NCBI RefSeq assembly: GCF_035117555.1
Contig: NZ_JAYKPK010000002.1
Location: 248,001 to 312,000 of the forward strand
DNA: 64,000 bases
Origin: Yoonia sp035117555
GTDB taxonomy: Bacteria; Pseudomonadota; Alphaproteobacteria; Rhodobacterales; Rhodobacteraceae
Direction of reading: 5' to 3'
Program-made: the position numbers and the translations under genes
Shown: piece after piece, positions 25,259 through 34,397 of the stretch
Layout: each line of letters opens with the position of its first letter
How positions within the stretch are numbered: the first letter of the stretch is position 1
The notes under the pieces: generated by a model
Databases searched by the model: none
Told to the model about the DNA's origin: nothing
The model's input: the letters and a program-made list of their open reading frames with translations, nothing else

Positions 25259-27094
25259 ATGTTCCGGTTTTTCGAAAATCTTGTCGATCCTTATACAAAA
25301 TATCAGGAAAACGATACGCCGCCGACCCGGCTTTACCGGTTTCTGCGTGCCTATGCGGAACCCTTCATGCCAGTTTTCTGGGTCACGGGGGCTTTGTCGG
25401 TCATCGTCGCCGGTGTCGAAATCTGGCTGATCGCCTATCTGGGTCGGTTGATCGATATCCTGTCCGGCGGCACGCCAGCAGAGGTTTGGGCGCAAAGCGG
25501 GACAGAACTGATCCTTGTTGCATTGTTCATCCTGACTTTGCGCCCCTTGGTGCATATCCTGCAGGTGATGTTGCTGAACAACACGATCCTGCCGAACTTT
25601 GGCACTTTGGTTCGCTGGCGCGCACATCGGCACGTGTTGCGCCAATCGGTCGGGTGGTTCGAGGATGACTTTGCCGGACGTATCGCCAACCGGATCATGC
25701 AGACCCCACCGGCGGCGGGCGAGGTGGTGTTTCAACTGTTCGATGCGATCACCTTTGCCATCGCCTATATCATCGGGGCGATCATCCTGCTGGGTGATGC
25801 TGATCTGCGGCTGATCCTGCCTTTGCTGGTCTGGCTGATCCCTTATTTGCTCCTGCTGCGTTGGGTCGTGCGCAAGATCGGCCCGGCGTCGGAAGCGTCG
25901 TCCAACGCGCGCTCTGTCGTGACGGGCCGGGTCGTGGACAGCTATACCAATATCCATTCGGTCAAGATGTTCGCGCATCATGACAGCGAAATCCACTACG
26001 CCAAAGACGCCATCGAAAATGCGCGCCGCACGTTCCAGACCGAAATGCGGCTTTATACGCTGATGGATGTGGTGCTGATGCTGCTCAATGGCGTGTTGAT
26101 CGTTGGCGTCGTCGGCTGGTCGATCTGGCTTTGGGGGATGGGCACGGCGACCATTGGCGTGGTTGCGGTGGCGACGTCGCTGACCTTGCGGTTGAATGCG
26201 ATGTCGGGCTGGATCATGTGGGCGATCAGCAACTTTTTCCGCGAATTGGGTGTCGTGGCCGAAGGGATGCAGACGATTGCGCAGCCAGTCACCCTGCTTG
26301 ACCAGACCAGCAATGAATTGCGGGTCACAGGTGGCGCTGTCACAATCAGTGATCTGTCGCATCATTACGGGCGCGCGGCAGGCGGGCTGGACCGGATCAA
26401 CCTGACGATTGCGCCGGGGGAGAAGGTTGGTCTTGTCGGCCAGTCCGGCGCGGGCAAATCGACTCTCGTGAAGCTGCTATTGCGGTTTTACGATGCGGAA
26501 CAGGGTGTGATCGCGATTGACGGGCAGGATATTTCACAGGTGACGCAAGACAGTCTGCGTCGCGCGATCGGGATGGTGCAGCAGGATTCGTCGCTGCTGC
26601 ATCGGTCGGTGCGGGCGAATATCCTTTATGGCCATCCTGACGCGAGCGAGGATCAGATGATCGCGGCTGCCAAACAGGCCGAGGCGCATGAGTTTATCCT
26701 TGGGCTGGAGGACAGCGAGGGGAACAAAGGCTATGATGCCCGCGTTGGGGAACGTGGCGTGAAGCTGTCTGGTGGGCAAAGGCAAAGGATCGCCCTAGCA
26801 CGGGTCATGCTGAAAGACGCGCCGGTGCTTTTGCTGGACGAAGCGACCAGCGCGCTAGATAGCGAGGTTGAAGCCGCCATTCAGCAAACGCTTTATGGAA
26901 TGATGGCGGGTAAGACGGTGATCGCGATTGCGCACCGGCTTTCGACAATCGCACAGATGGACAGGATTATCGTCATGGAACAAGGCCGGATTATCGAAGA
27001 CGGCACGCATGACGCCTTGTTGGCCAAAGGCGGGCAATATGCACGGTTCTGGGCGCGGCAATCGGGCGGGTTTCTGGGGCAGGATGCGACATGA
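25259..27094 (+). CDS. ABC exporter half-transporter A (membrane + ATPase)
   Basis: A 611-residue type IV ABC half-transporter: an N-terminal six-helix membrane domain (about 1-320) and a C-terminal nucleotide-binding domain. Walker A is GQSGAGKSTL (about 393-402), the signature LSGGQRQRIALARV (about 502-515) and Walker B VLLLDEATSAL with the catalytic Glu. The substrate is unknown; the family includes lipid, drug and peptide exporters. Its stop overlaps the second half-transporter's ATG by 4 bases, so the two are made together and could form a heterodimer. Confidence 0.9.
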   Translation: MFRFFENLVDPYTKYQENDTPPTRLYRFLRAYAEPFMPVFWVTGALSVIVAGVEIWLIAYLGRLIDILSGGTPAEVWAQSGTELILVALFILTLRPLVHILQVMLLNNTILPNFGTLVRWRAHRHVLRQSVGWFEDDFAGRIANRIMQTPPAAGEVVFQLFDAITFAIAYIIGAIILLGDADLRLILPLLVWLIPYLLLLRWVVRKIGPASEASSNARSVVTGRVVDSYTNIHSVKMFAHHDSEIHYAKDAIENARRTFQTEMRLYTLMDVVLMLLNGVLIVGVVGWSIWLWGMGTATIGVVAVATSLTLRLNAMSGWIMWAISNFFRELGVVAEGMQTIAQPVTLLDQTSNELRVTGGAVTISDLSHHYGRAAGGLDRINLTIAPGEKVGLVGQSGAGKSTLVKLLLRFYDAEQGVIAIDGQDISQVTQDSLRRAIGMVQQDSSLLHRSVRANILYGHPDASEDQMIAAAKQAEAHEFILGLEDSEGNKGYDARVGERGVKLSGGQRQRIALARVMLKDAPVLLLDEATSALDSEVEAAIQQTLYGMMAGKTVIAIAHRLSTIAQMDRIIVMEQGRIIEDGTHDALLAKGGQYARFWARQSGGFLGQDAT

Positions 27095-28926
27095 TCAAAC
27101 CTGAACGCTGGATCGACCCGTTTCGGCGCGCCGAAGGGCCGCCGCCGCAGACCTTGCTGGCTTTCCTGAACTGGTGCCTGAGCGGCGCCAAGAAGGTGAT
27201 CGGGGCAGGTGCTTTCGTTTCGGCCTTGGCCGGAACGTTGGAGGTTGCGACAGCCCTGATGCTGGGCTGGGTGATCGACGCCGCCCTTGGCGGTGAGGCG
27301 CAGGGCTATTTCAGCACCAATTTCTGGCTGCTCTTGGGTGTTGGTGCGTTTTTCGTGATCCTGCGCCCGGTCATTCTGGGCCTGTCGGGGATGTTTCAGG
27401 GCGTGGTCCTTGGCCCCGCATTGAACAATCTGGTGCTGTCGCGGCTGCATCGGCATTCGCTCGGGCAATCCGTCACCTTCTTTGACAATGACTTTGCCGG
27501 GCGCATCTCGCAAAAGCAGATGCAAGGCGCGCGGGCGACGACCGATTTCGTCGTCGATATGATCCAGACGGTCGCCTATGCGCTGGCGTCCTTGGTGGGG
27601 TCGGTGATCTTGCTGCTGACGATTGATTACCGCACGGCGGGGGTGCTCGCGCTTTGGGTGCTGGGCTATGCCGGGCTGATCACGTTCTACATGCCGCGGA
27701 TCCGCACAAGATCGCAGGCACGTGCCGCCAAACGGGCGATGGTGACGGGGCAGGTTGTCGACACGATCACCAATATCAAGACGGTCAAGCTTTTCGCCCA
27801 TGACGCGCATGAAGACCGCGCCGCGACCGATGCGATGGAAACCTATTGGGGTAGCGCCGTGCATTTCGGCTGGCTGTCTACCGCGTTCCGGTTCTGGCTG
27901 ATGGCGCTGGGCGGGCTGCTGCCGGTGCTGCTGGTGGGCACGACGCTGTATTTTTGGTCGCTGGGCGCTGCGACACCCGGCGACATTGCTGCCGCTGGCG
28001 CGATTTCGCTGCGGCTGGCGCAGATGACGGGCTGGGTCAGTTTCACGCTGATGGGGATCTACGCCAATGTGGGCGAGATCGAGGATGCGATGCAGACCCT
28101 GTCGCCCGCGCATCAGCTGACCGATGCGCCGGATGCTGTCGTGCTGCAGGCCGATCAGGGAGCGATTGATCTGCGCGATGTGACCTTCAGCTATGGCGGC
28201 GGGCCGGGCGGGCTTGAGGGCGTCAGCCTGTCCATCGCGCCGGGTGAAAAGCTGGGGATTGTCGGGGCCTCGGGTGCGGGGAAATCCACCTTGGTCGCTT
28301 TGCTCTTGCGGCTTTACGATACCGAACAGGGGCAGGTCCTGATCGATGGCCATGATATCCGCGATGTCACGCAGGAAAGCCTGCGCCGCCAGATTGCCAT
28401 GGTTACGCAGGAAACCGCGATGTTCAACCGCTCTGCCCGCGATAATATCCGCTATGGCAAACATGATGCGACGCAAGACGAGGTCGAAGCCGCCGCTGTC
28501 AAGGCAGAGGCGCATGATTTCATCCAGTCGCTTCGTGATCACCGGGGCCGCAAAGGCTATGACGCGCATCTGGGCGAACGTGGTGTGAAACTGTCGGGCG
28601 GTCAGCGCCAGCGCATCGCCATTGCCCGCGCGATCCTGAAAGATGCGCCTATTCTTGTGCTGGATGAGGCGACAAGCGCGCTGGATTCCGAGGTCGAGGC
28701 CGCCATTCAGGATTCGCTCGAAACCATCATGGACGGCAAGACGGTCATCGCCATCGCGCACCGGCTGTCGACTTTGGCGGTGATGGACCGGATCGTCGTG
28801 CTTGACGGCGGGCGCATTGTGGAACAGGGAACCCATGATCAATTGCTGGCCAAGAACGGGCTTTATGCCCGTTACTGGAACCGGCAATCGGGTGGTTTCA
28901 TCAATGTGCAGGATGCTGCGGAATAA
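27091..28926 (+). CDS. ABC exporter half-transporter B (membrane + ATPase)
   Basis: Same length (611 residues) and layout as its neighbour. Walker A is GASGAGKSTLV (about 391-401), the signature LSGGQRQRIAIARA and Walker B LVLDEATSAL. Both ATPase sites keep the catalytic Glu, unlike heterodimers with one degenerate site, so two homodimers are also possible. The membrane domain starts after a short N-terminal tail (WIDPFRRAEGPPPQ). An RNA methyltransferase gene begins immediately after its stop codon. Confidence 0.9.
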   Translation: MIKPERWIDPFRRAEGPPPQTLLAFLNWCLSGAKKVIGAGAFVSALAGTLEVATALMLGWVIDAALGGEAQGYFSTNFWLLLGVGAFFVILRPVILGLSGMFQGVVLGPALNNLVLSRLHRHSLGQSVTFFDNDFAGRISQKQMQGARATTDFVVDMIQTVAYALASLVGSVILLLTIDYRTAGVLALWVLGYAGLITFYMPRIRTRSQARAAKRAMVTGQVVDTITNIKTVKLFAHDAHEDRAATDAMETYWGSAVHFGWLSTAFRFWLMALGGLLPVLLVGTTLYFWSLGAATPGDIAAAGAISLRLAQMTGWVSFTLMGIYANVGEIEDAMQTLSPAHQLTDAPDAVVLQADQGAIDLRDVTFSYGGGPGGLEGVSLSIAPGEKLGIVGASGAGKSTLVALLLRLYDTEQGQVLIDGHDIRDVTQESLRRQIAMVTQETAMFNRSARDNIRYGKHDATQDEVEAAAVKAEAHDFIQSLRDHRGRKGYDAHLGERGVKLSGGQRQRIAIARAILKDAPILVLDEATSALDSEVEAAIQDSLETIMDGKTVIAIAHRLSTLAVMDRIVVLDGGRIVEQGTHDQLLAKNGLYARYWNRQSGGFINVQDAAE

Positions 28927-30129
28927 ATGCTGACAATCGAAAGCCTGACCCATCTGGGCCTTGGTCGCGCCTCTGACGGGCGGTCGCTGATCGCCCGCGT
29001 GCTGCCGGGTGAAGAAATCGACGTGGCGCAGGACGGCACAATGCGAATTGTGACGCCCTCGGTGGATCGTGTGGCGCCACCTTGCCGACATTTCAAAACC
29101 TGTGGCGGTTGCGCGATGCAGCATGCCAGCGATGATTTCGTCGCCGCGTGGAAACAGGATATCGTGCAGCGGGCCTTGGCCGCGCATGGGCTGACGCCGG
29201 AGTTTCGCGCGATCGCGACATCGCCCGCACAATCGCGCAGGCGTGCCAAATTTGCGGGGCGGCGCACCAAGAAAGGCGCCTTGGTGGGCTTTCACGGCAA
29301 GGCGTCGCATACGCTGATCGATGTGCCGGATTGCCGGTTGGTCACACCGGCCTTGCTAGCCAGCTTTCCGGCCTTGCAGGAACTGACGGTGATCGCCGCC
29401 TCTCGCAAGGGCGAGGTTGATCTGACCGTCACCGAAACCGCCCATGGCCCGGATGTGTTGGTCGGCACGGATAAGGACCTGACGCCGGATCTGCGCGTCA
29501 CCTTGGCGGTCTTGGCAAATACCCATGGATTATCGCGGCTGGTGTGGAATGACGAACCCGTCGTCACGATCAACCCGCCCGATCAGGATTTCGGCGGCAC
29601 CAAGGTGGCCCCACCCCCCGGTGCTTTCCTGCAGGCCACCAAAGCTGGCGAGGCGGCGCTGCTCGCAGCTGTGGAAGAGATCACAGCCGGGGCGGGGCGG
29701 ATCATCGACCTGTTCGCCGGTTGTGGCACCTTTACCCTGCCTTTGGCCAAACGGGCCGAGGTCCATGCCGTCGAATCAGAGGCGGCGATGTTGCAGGCGC
29801 TCGACCGTGGCTGGAGAGCGGGGCGCAACCTGCGCAAGGTCACGACCGAGACGCGCGATCTGTTCCGTCGCCCGCTGGAACCCGATGAACTCGCCAGCTT
29901 CAACGCGGCTGTCATCGACCCGCCGCGCGCGGGGGCCGAAGCGCAGATCGAGGCGCTGGCACGCTCTGATATCAAGGTGATCGCCATGGTGTCCTGCAAT
30001 CCCGTGACATTTGCCCGCGATGCAAAGGTGCTGATCGCGGCGGGTTTCACCATGCCTTGGGTGCAGGTCGTGGATCAGTTCCGCTGGTCGCCACATGTTG
30101 AAATCGTGTCACCGTTCACACGAAAATGA
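28927..30129 (+). CDS. TrmA/RlmD-family 23S rRNA or tRNA (uracil-5)-methyltransferase
   Basis: A 400-residue SAM-dependent RNA methyltransferase. It begins with a TRAM-like domain, then an iron-sulfur motif CRHFKTCGGC (C-x5-C-x2-C, about residues 56-65) with a fourth Cys in PDCRLV (about 137). The SAM site is DLFAGCGTFTLPLA (about 260-273) and the catalytic Cys lies in MVSCNPVTFARD (about 356-367). These place it with RlmD/RlmC/TrmA; which uridine is modified cannot be told here. It starts directly after the ABC gene stop. Confidence 0.88.
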   Translation: MLTIESLTHLGLGRASDGRSLIARVLPGEEIDVAQDGTMRIVTPSVDRVAPPCRHFKTCGGCAMQHASDDFVAAWKQDIVQRALAAHGLTPEFRAIATSPAQSRRRAKFAGRRTKKGALVGFHGKASHTLIDVPDCRLVTPALLASFPALQELTVIAASRKGEVDLTVTETAHGPDVLVGTDKDLTPDLRVTLAVLANTHGLSRLVWNDEPVVTINPPDQDFGGTKVAPPPGAFLQATKAGEAALLAAVEEITAGAGRIIDLFAGCGTFTLPLAKRAEVHAVESEAAMLQALDRGWRAGRNLRKVTTETRDLFRRPLEPDELASFNAAVIDPPRAGAEAQIEALARSDIKVIAMVSCNPVTFARDAKVLIAAGFTMPWVQVVDQFRWSPHVEIVSPFTRK

Positions 30130-30219
30130 CCCCTGCGACAGAATTTCTGCTAGGCTGAACGAAATCTTCACCGTATGGCTAGATAAAAGCGGCGAAGACC
30201 GCGTTTATTGGGCAGAGAC

Positions 30220-30720
30220 ATGATTACACGACGTTCCATGATGATCGGCGCAGCTGCCGGTATCGCCGGGTGTTCCCGTACAACAGGTCCCGATGTGCCG
30301 AATTATTTCGGCCCGGATGTCACCCGGATTCAGGTGTTTAAACAACATCGTACGATGCAATTGCTGCATAACAACACGTTGCTTCGGCAATATAAGGTCG
30401 ATCTGGGTTTCAATCCGACCGAGCATAAGCAACAGGAAGGTGACGGTCGCACGCCCGAGGGTGCCTATCGAATCGACCGGCAGAACCCCAACAGCCGATT
30501 CCATCTGTCAGTGGGCATATCCTATCCCAATGTCGACGATGCTGCGCGCGCCCGCGACATGGGTGTGCAGCCGGGTGGTGATATCTTCATCCATGGCACA
30601 CCCAATGAATGGGTTGGCGTGCCGGATTGGACATGGGGCTGCATTGCCGTGACGAATACGGAAATGGAGGAAGTCTATTCCATGGTCCGGCTGAATACGA
30701 AGATCTTCATCTACGCCTGA
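30220..30720 (+). CDS. L,D-transpeptidase (YkuD domain) putative lipoprotein
   Basis: A 166-residue secreted protein. The N terminus MITRRSMMIGAAAGIAGC is a signal sequence with a lipobox-like end and Cys 18, so it is probably anchored to the outer membrane. The YkuD domain includes GRTPEGAYRIDRQNPNS and the catalytic region DIFIHGTPNEW followed by TWGCIAVTN, with nucleophile Cys in the GC pair. YkuD enzymes cross-link peptidoglycan or cleave lipoprotein-peptidoglycan links; the exact activity is unknown. The ATG at 30220 is preferred over 30208. It faces a CAP-domain gene convergently. Confidence 0.85.
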   Translation: MITRRSMMIGAAAGIAGCSRTTGPDVPNYFGPDVTRIQVFKQHRTMQLLHNNTLLRQYKVDLGFNPTEHKQQEGDGRTPEGAYRIDRQNPNSRFHLSVGISYPNVDDAARARDMGVQPGGDIFIHGTPNEWVGVPDWTWGCIAVTNTEMEEVYSMVRLNTKIFIYA

Positions 30721-30726
30721 TGACGA

Positions 30727-31278
30727 TCAGCTGACGCCGCCGCCAAAGCCGGGCGCTGCACCCATGTTCAGCGTCCACCACAGCTTGCCTGCGGGTTCCT
30801 GATACCAGGCAAAGCCCATCAACCGTGCCTCTGGGTCCAGAATAACGCTGCGGGTGCGTTCGTCATTCATCCAGGCGGTTAGGGTGGCGAGTTCTGATTC
30901 GTATGATTCAGAAATCGTCTGGCCCAAAAACCGACCCGTGAAGCCGACGCGCTGGGCGCGCAGCACCGGGCTTGACCCGTCAGACCCGAACAGCCAGGGC
31001 CGGTTCTGCACCGACATATCGCGCGCATGGGTCGCAGCGGCGGCGGTCAATTGCGGATCAAGTTGCACAGGTGCCACATTTGCGGCCTGACGCAGTGAAT
31101 TGACGCTGTCGAGCATACGGAAATTGACGGCCGCTTCCTGACCCGGCGCAATGATATAGGCGGTGGGCGCAGGCAATCCGTCCGGGCCCAAAGCCCGGTT
31201 CGGCGCTGCGGCACAGGCGGAAACGCCAACACCGATAAGACCAAGGATCATTGTGCGTCTGTACATGCGAATACTCAT
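30727..31278 (-). CDS. CAP/SCP-domain putative lipoprotein
   Basis: A 183-residue secreted protein. The N terminus MSIRMYRRTMILGLIGVGVSAC ends in a plausible lipobox with Cys 22. The CAP domain contains LDSVNSLRQAANVAPVQLDPQ (first part), AAATHARDMSVQNR with the conserved His, and a C-terminal MGFAWYQEPAGKLWWTLNMG. Bacterial CAP proteins have no single function. A short segment before it gives no recognisable promoter. It shares a convergent boundary with the YkuD gene, both apparently envelope proteins. Confidence 0.83.
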   Translation of the reverse strand: MSIRMYRRTMILGLIGVGVSACAAAPNRALGPDGLPAPTAYIIAPGQEAAVNFRMLDSVNSLRQAANVAPVQLDPQLTAAAATHARDMSVQNRPWLFGSDGSSPVLRAQRVGFTGRFLGQTISESYESELATLTAWMNDERTRSVILDPEARLMGFAWYQEPAGKLWWTLNMGAAPGFGGGVS

Positions 31279-31393
31279 TTTTTGCGTTCAGAATTCTTTA
31301 TCGGCAATACCGAAAGACTTCAAACACACAACAACGTCATCGGGTGAAGTTACCGGAAAGGCGGGCAAAAATACCATTGCCACCGCAAGGTGA

Positions 31394-32482
31394 TCAGCCC
31401 AGCCAGCCCTGCAGGTTCTTGTCGATCACACCGCAGAGCGCGTCGATATGCGCCGCGTCGTCATTGAGGCAGGGAATATAGGTGAAATGTTCGCCACCGG
31501 CCTCTTCAAAGCTTTCCTTAATCTCTTCGTTGATCTCTTCCAGCGTTTCGATGCAATCGGCGGAAAAGGCAGGCGCGCAGACGGCGATATTCTTGATGCC
31601 TTCTTCCTCGGCCAGACGCGCGACTTCTTTCACGGTGTAAGGCTTCAACCATTCCTCTGGGCCAAAGCGCGATTGGAAGGTCGTCTTGATCTGGGTATTG
31701 TCCCAGCCCAGCCGTTCTTTCAGCAGGCGCGTGGTTTTCTGGCATTGGCAATGATAGGGATCGCCTTCGCGCAGATAACGTTCTGGCACGCCGTGATAGG
31801 AACAGATCAGCATTTCGGGCTTTGTCTCGGCCGCAGCATAGGCCTTTTCAATCGACTGCGCCAAAGCCTCAATATAGGCGGGTTCGGCGAAATAAGGTTC
31901 CACGACGCGGGCGATGGGTTGCCATTTTTCATCCATCAGGGCGCGGAAAAACTGGTCATTCGCAGTCGCCGATGTAGCGCCTGCGTAATGCGGATAAAGT
32001 GGGAAGAACAGGATCTTGGTGCAACCCGCCTCGACCATTTCGCGGACCTTGGATTTGGTCGATGGATTGCCATAGCGCATGCAGAAATCAACGCGGACGT
32101 CGTCGCCGTAGCGCTCCACCATCTGTTTCTTGATCGCAGCAGTCTGCGCCTTGGTGATCGTCAGCAGCGGGCTTTCATTCGCTTCTTCGTTCCAGATCGA
32201 TTTATAGGCGGCACCGGATGAAAATGGCCGTTTGGTCAGGATCACCAGCTGCAACAATGGCTGCCAAAGCCAGGCGGAATAATCCACCACGCGCTTATCG
32301 GACAGAAATTCATTCAGATAGCGGCGCATGGACCAATAGTCAGTGCCATCGGGCGTCCCGAGGTTGGCGACCAGAATGCCGACCCGCGCCGGTTTGATCG
32401 CCGGGTGATCCTTGGCGGCATGCACCGGGCAAGTCGCGGGGCGTTCCGTTTCACCGGATTTCTGGGCGTCGAACATGGTCAT
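31394..32482 (-). CDS. hemH: Ferrochelatase
   Basis: It inserts ferrous iron into protoporphyrin IX, the last step of heme synthesis, downstream of the HemJ reaction. The 362-residue protein has GILVANLGTPD near residue 35, the catalytic His in LICSYHGVPERYL (about residue 230) and the Glu-rich C-terminal KNIAVCAPAFSADCIETLEE. The first 30 residues are an extension before the conserved core. ATGs at 32482 and 32476 are both usable. It stands alone on the minus strand. Confidence 0.95.
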   Translation of the reverse strand: MTMFDAQKSGETERPATCPVHAAKDHPAIKPARVGILVANLGTPDGTDYWSMRRYLNEFLSDKRVVDYSAWLWQPLLQLVILTKRPFSSGAAYKSIWNEEANESPLLTITKAQTAAIKKQMVERYGDDVRVDFCMRYGNPSTKSKVREMVEAGCTKILFFPLYPHYAGATSATANDQFFRALMDEKWQPIARVVEPYFAEPAYIEALAQSIEKAYAAAETKPEMLICSYHGVPERYLREGDPYHCQCQKTTRLLKERLGWDNTQIKTTFQSRFGPEEWLKPYTVKEVARLAEEEGIKNIAVCAPAFSADCIETLEEINEEIKESFEEAGGEHFTYIPCLNDDAAHIDALCGVIDKNLQGWLG

Positions 32483-32534
32483 GCGCTTTCTGCTATCGTC
32501 AATTTATCGGCAGTTAAATGGTTTACGTGGTAAA

Positions 32535-33356
32535 TCAATCCTTGGACCTCTCTAGCGGCAATTCTTTCGCGCCCAAAGCATCGGCAAGCCTGCTTTTTGC
32601 GCTACCGGGGCGTAACGGCTGCGGTTGGCTGTCGGCAGGGGCCCAGCCGGTCAGAGTGATCAATTCGAACGTGGCATCGACGCGACCTGCCGCATTGCGG
32701 AAATGCTGTGCATAAATGCTGGAGGCCTGGGTCAGCACCTGCCGCCGCGTCAGATGCCGGATGCGCTGGGTCAGGGCATTGGTTTCCCCCATTTTGCGCA
32801 GATCATGCATCAGGTGGAACATATTGGCATAGCTTGCGGTCAGCCTGTTGCCATCCGCCACCGGCAAGGTCAGCCCGGCGCGTTGCAGCAAAGCACCCAG
32901 GTCGCGGATTTCGCCCATTGGCGCGACGCGCGGGGACAGACCGCCGGTGATCTGCGCCTCCGCCTCGGCCAATGCCACGCGCAATTCGTTCAGGGTCTGG
33001 CCGCCAAGGCAGAACACCAGCAGCAATCCATCCGGGCGCAGGGCATGGCGGCATTGCACCAATTGCCCGACCGGATCATTCGCCCAATGCAGGCCCATGA
33101 TATGCAGCACCAGATCATGCGCGCCGGGTTGCAGCGCCAAGGTGTCATCATCGGCGACAATCGTGGCGTCCGGGAAACGGGCGCGCCAGAAATCCGGAAA
33201 ACCGGTGACAATCGCCGGGGCTGTAAAGCTTCTGTTAACCTCAATCAGTCTTTCATGCAGTTCATCGGCAATCGCCTCATGCAGGAACAGATGTTCCGGC
33301 TGGGCGCGGGCGCGGTGGCGCAACAGGGCGCTGCGATCAACAAGGGCGGGAGGCAT
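32535..33356 (-). CDS. SAM-dependent methyltransferase, NDUFAF5/BioC-like
   Basis: A 273-residue class I methyltransferase-like protein. It begins PPALVDRSALLRHRARAQPE and has the core region around DLVLHIMGLHWANDPVGQL and the loading loop ALRPDGLLLVFCLGGQTLNELR. This matches the alphaproteobacterial relatives of mitochondrial complex I assembly factor NDUFAF5, which hydroxylates an Arg of a complex I subunit; that role here is inferred. Several in-frame ATGs (33356, 33362, 33371, 33404) exist; 33356 has GGGGG at good spacing. It is head-to-head with comF. Confidence 0.8.
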   Translation of the reverse strand: MPPALVDRSALLRHRARAQPEHLFLHEAIADELHERLIEVNRSFTAPAIVTGFPDFWRARFPDATIVADDDTLALQPGAHDLVLHIMGLHWANDPVGQLVQCRHALRPDGLLLVFCLGGQTLNELRVALAEAEAQITGGLSPRVAPMGEIRDLGALLQRAGLTLPVADGNRLTASYANMFHLMHDLRKMGETNALTQRIRHLTRRQVLTQASSIYAQHFRNAAGRVDATFELITLTGWAPADSQPQPLRPGSAKSRLADALGAKELPLERSKD

Positions 33357-33384
33357 GGTCATGGCCCCCATGTAAGGTGCAATC

Positions 33385-34107
33385 ATGCGGATGCAAAGCA
33401 TCATCAGGGCGATCTACCCGGCGCAATGCGTCGCATGCGATACGCTGACAGAGGTGGACAACGGGCTCTGCGGCCCTTGCTGGCGCGAGACGCAATTTAT
33501 TGACGGCACGATCTGCGATACCTGCGGCGCGCCCTTGCCGGGCGAGGGGGATGGTCAGCGCCTGACCTGCGATGATTGCATGGTGGTCGCGCGGCCGTGG
33601 GGCCGGGGCCGCGCGGTGCTGGTCTATGCGGGCATCGGTCGCAAATTGGTGCTGGGGCTGAAACATGGCGACCGCACCGATCTGGCACAGCCTGCGGGGA
33701 TCTGGATGGCGCGGCTGGCGCAGGCGTTGATCCGGCCTGACACGGTGATCGTGCCGGTGCCGTTGCATTGGGCGCGCTTGCTGCGCAGGCGATATAATCA
33801 ATCGGCTTTGCTGGCGCAGTCGCTGGCGCGGCAGATCGAACGGCCTGTCTGCGTCGATGCCTTGCTGCGCCCGCGCAAGACCGCCTCGCTTGAAGGGCAC
33901 AGCCGTGATGCGCGCTTTGCCGTGCTGTCTGGCAGCATCAGCATCAACCCCAGACAGCAGGCGCAGATTGCGGGCAAACCGGTGCTGCTGGTCGATGATG
34001 TGATGACCTCTGGCGCGACACTTGCGGCCTGTGCAGAGGTGCTGTTGCAGGCGGGCGCCACAGATGTGTCCATGATAACACTGGCACGGGTCGTCAAAGA
34101 TGCTTAA
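33385..34107 (+). CDS. comF: ComF family phosphoribosyltransferase-like protein
   Basis: ComF proteins are linked to DNA uptake and to use of internalised DNA. The 240-residue protein has an N-terminal zinc-ribbon region with Cys pairs (CVAC, CGPC, CDTC, CDDC; about residues 13-68) and a C-terminal phosphoribosyltransferase fold with VLLVDDVMTSGATLAACAE (about residues 204-222). Whether competence works in this organism cannot be judged here. It begins 28 bases from the divergent NDUFAF5-like gene. Confidence 0.88.
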   Translation: MRMQSIIRAIYPAQCVACDTLTEVDNGLCGPCWRETQFIDGTICDTCGAPLPGEGDGQRLTCDDCMVVARPWGRGRAVLVYAGIGRKLVLGLKHGDRTDLAQPAGIWMARLAQALIRPDTVIVPVPLHWARLLRRRYNQSALLAQSLARQIERPVCVDALLRPRKTASLEGHSRDARFAVLSGSISINPRQQAQIAGKPVLLVDDVMTSGATLAACAEVLLQAGATDVSMITLARVVKDA

Positions 34108-34139
34108 GTCAGCATGATCCCGAAAAAAGGAGTGCTGTC

Positions 34140-34397
34140 ATGCAGAACGTCGAAATCTATACCAAGCCAACCTGTGGTTTCTGCCATATGGCCAAACGGT
34201 TGCTGACATCCAAAGGCGTCAGCTTTGCTGAGGTGAATATCACAGCCCAGCCCGACAAGCGCGCCGAGATGATCCAGCGCGCCAAGGGCGGCAGCACCGT
34301 GCCGCAGATTTTCATTGGTGGCACACATATCGGCGGCTGCGATGATCTGATGACTTTGGACCGGCAGGGCAAGCTGGACGCTTTGCTGTCGGCATGA
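34140..34397 (+). CDS. grxC: Glutaredoxin 3
   Basis: A small glutathione-dependent thiol oxidoreductase. The 85-residue protein has the active site T-C-G-F-C (Cys 12 and 15), the cis-Pro motif STVPQIFIGG (about 52-61) and the glutathione-binding GGCDDL. The active site is CGFC instead of the usual CPYC. An AAAGGAG ribosome site lies 8 bases before the ATG. Its last codons overlap the nitrilase gene by 4 bases, so it is the first gene of a grxC-nitrilase-marR operon. Confidence 0.93.
   Translation: MQNVEIYTKPTCGFCHMAKRLLTSKGVSFAEVNITAQPDKRAEMIQRAKGGSTVPQIFIGGTHIGGCDDLMTLDRQGKLDALLSA

Noticed and set aside
24875..26365. 496-residue minus-strand frame over cca and the first ABC exporter
   Set aside because: Spans parts of two real plus-strand genes; low-complexity shadow composition.
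26893..29310. 805-residue open frame on the minus strand across the second ABC transporter
   Set aside because: Shadow of two real genes on the other strand; the composition (His, Arg and Gln-rich) and lack of any family motif argue against coding.
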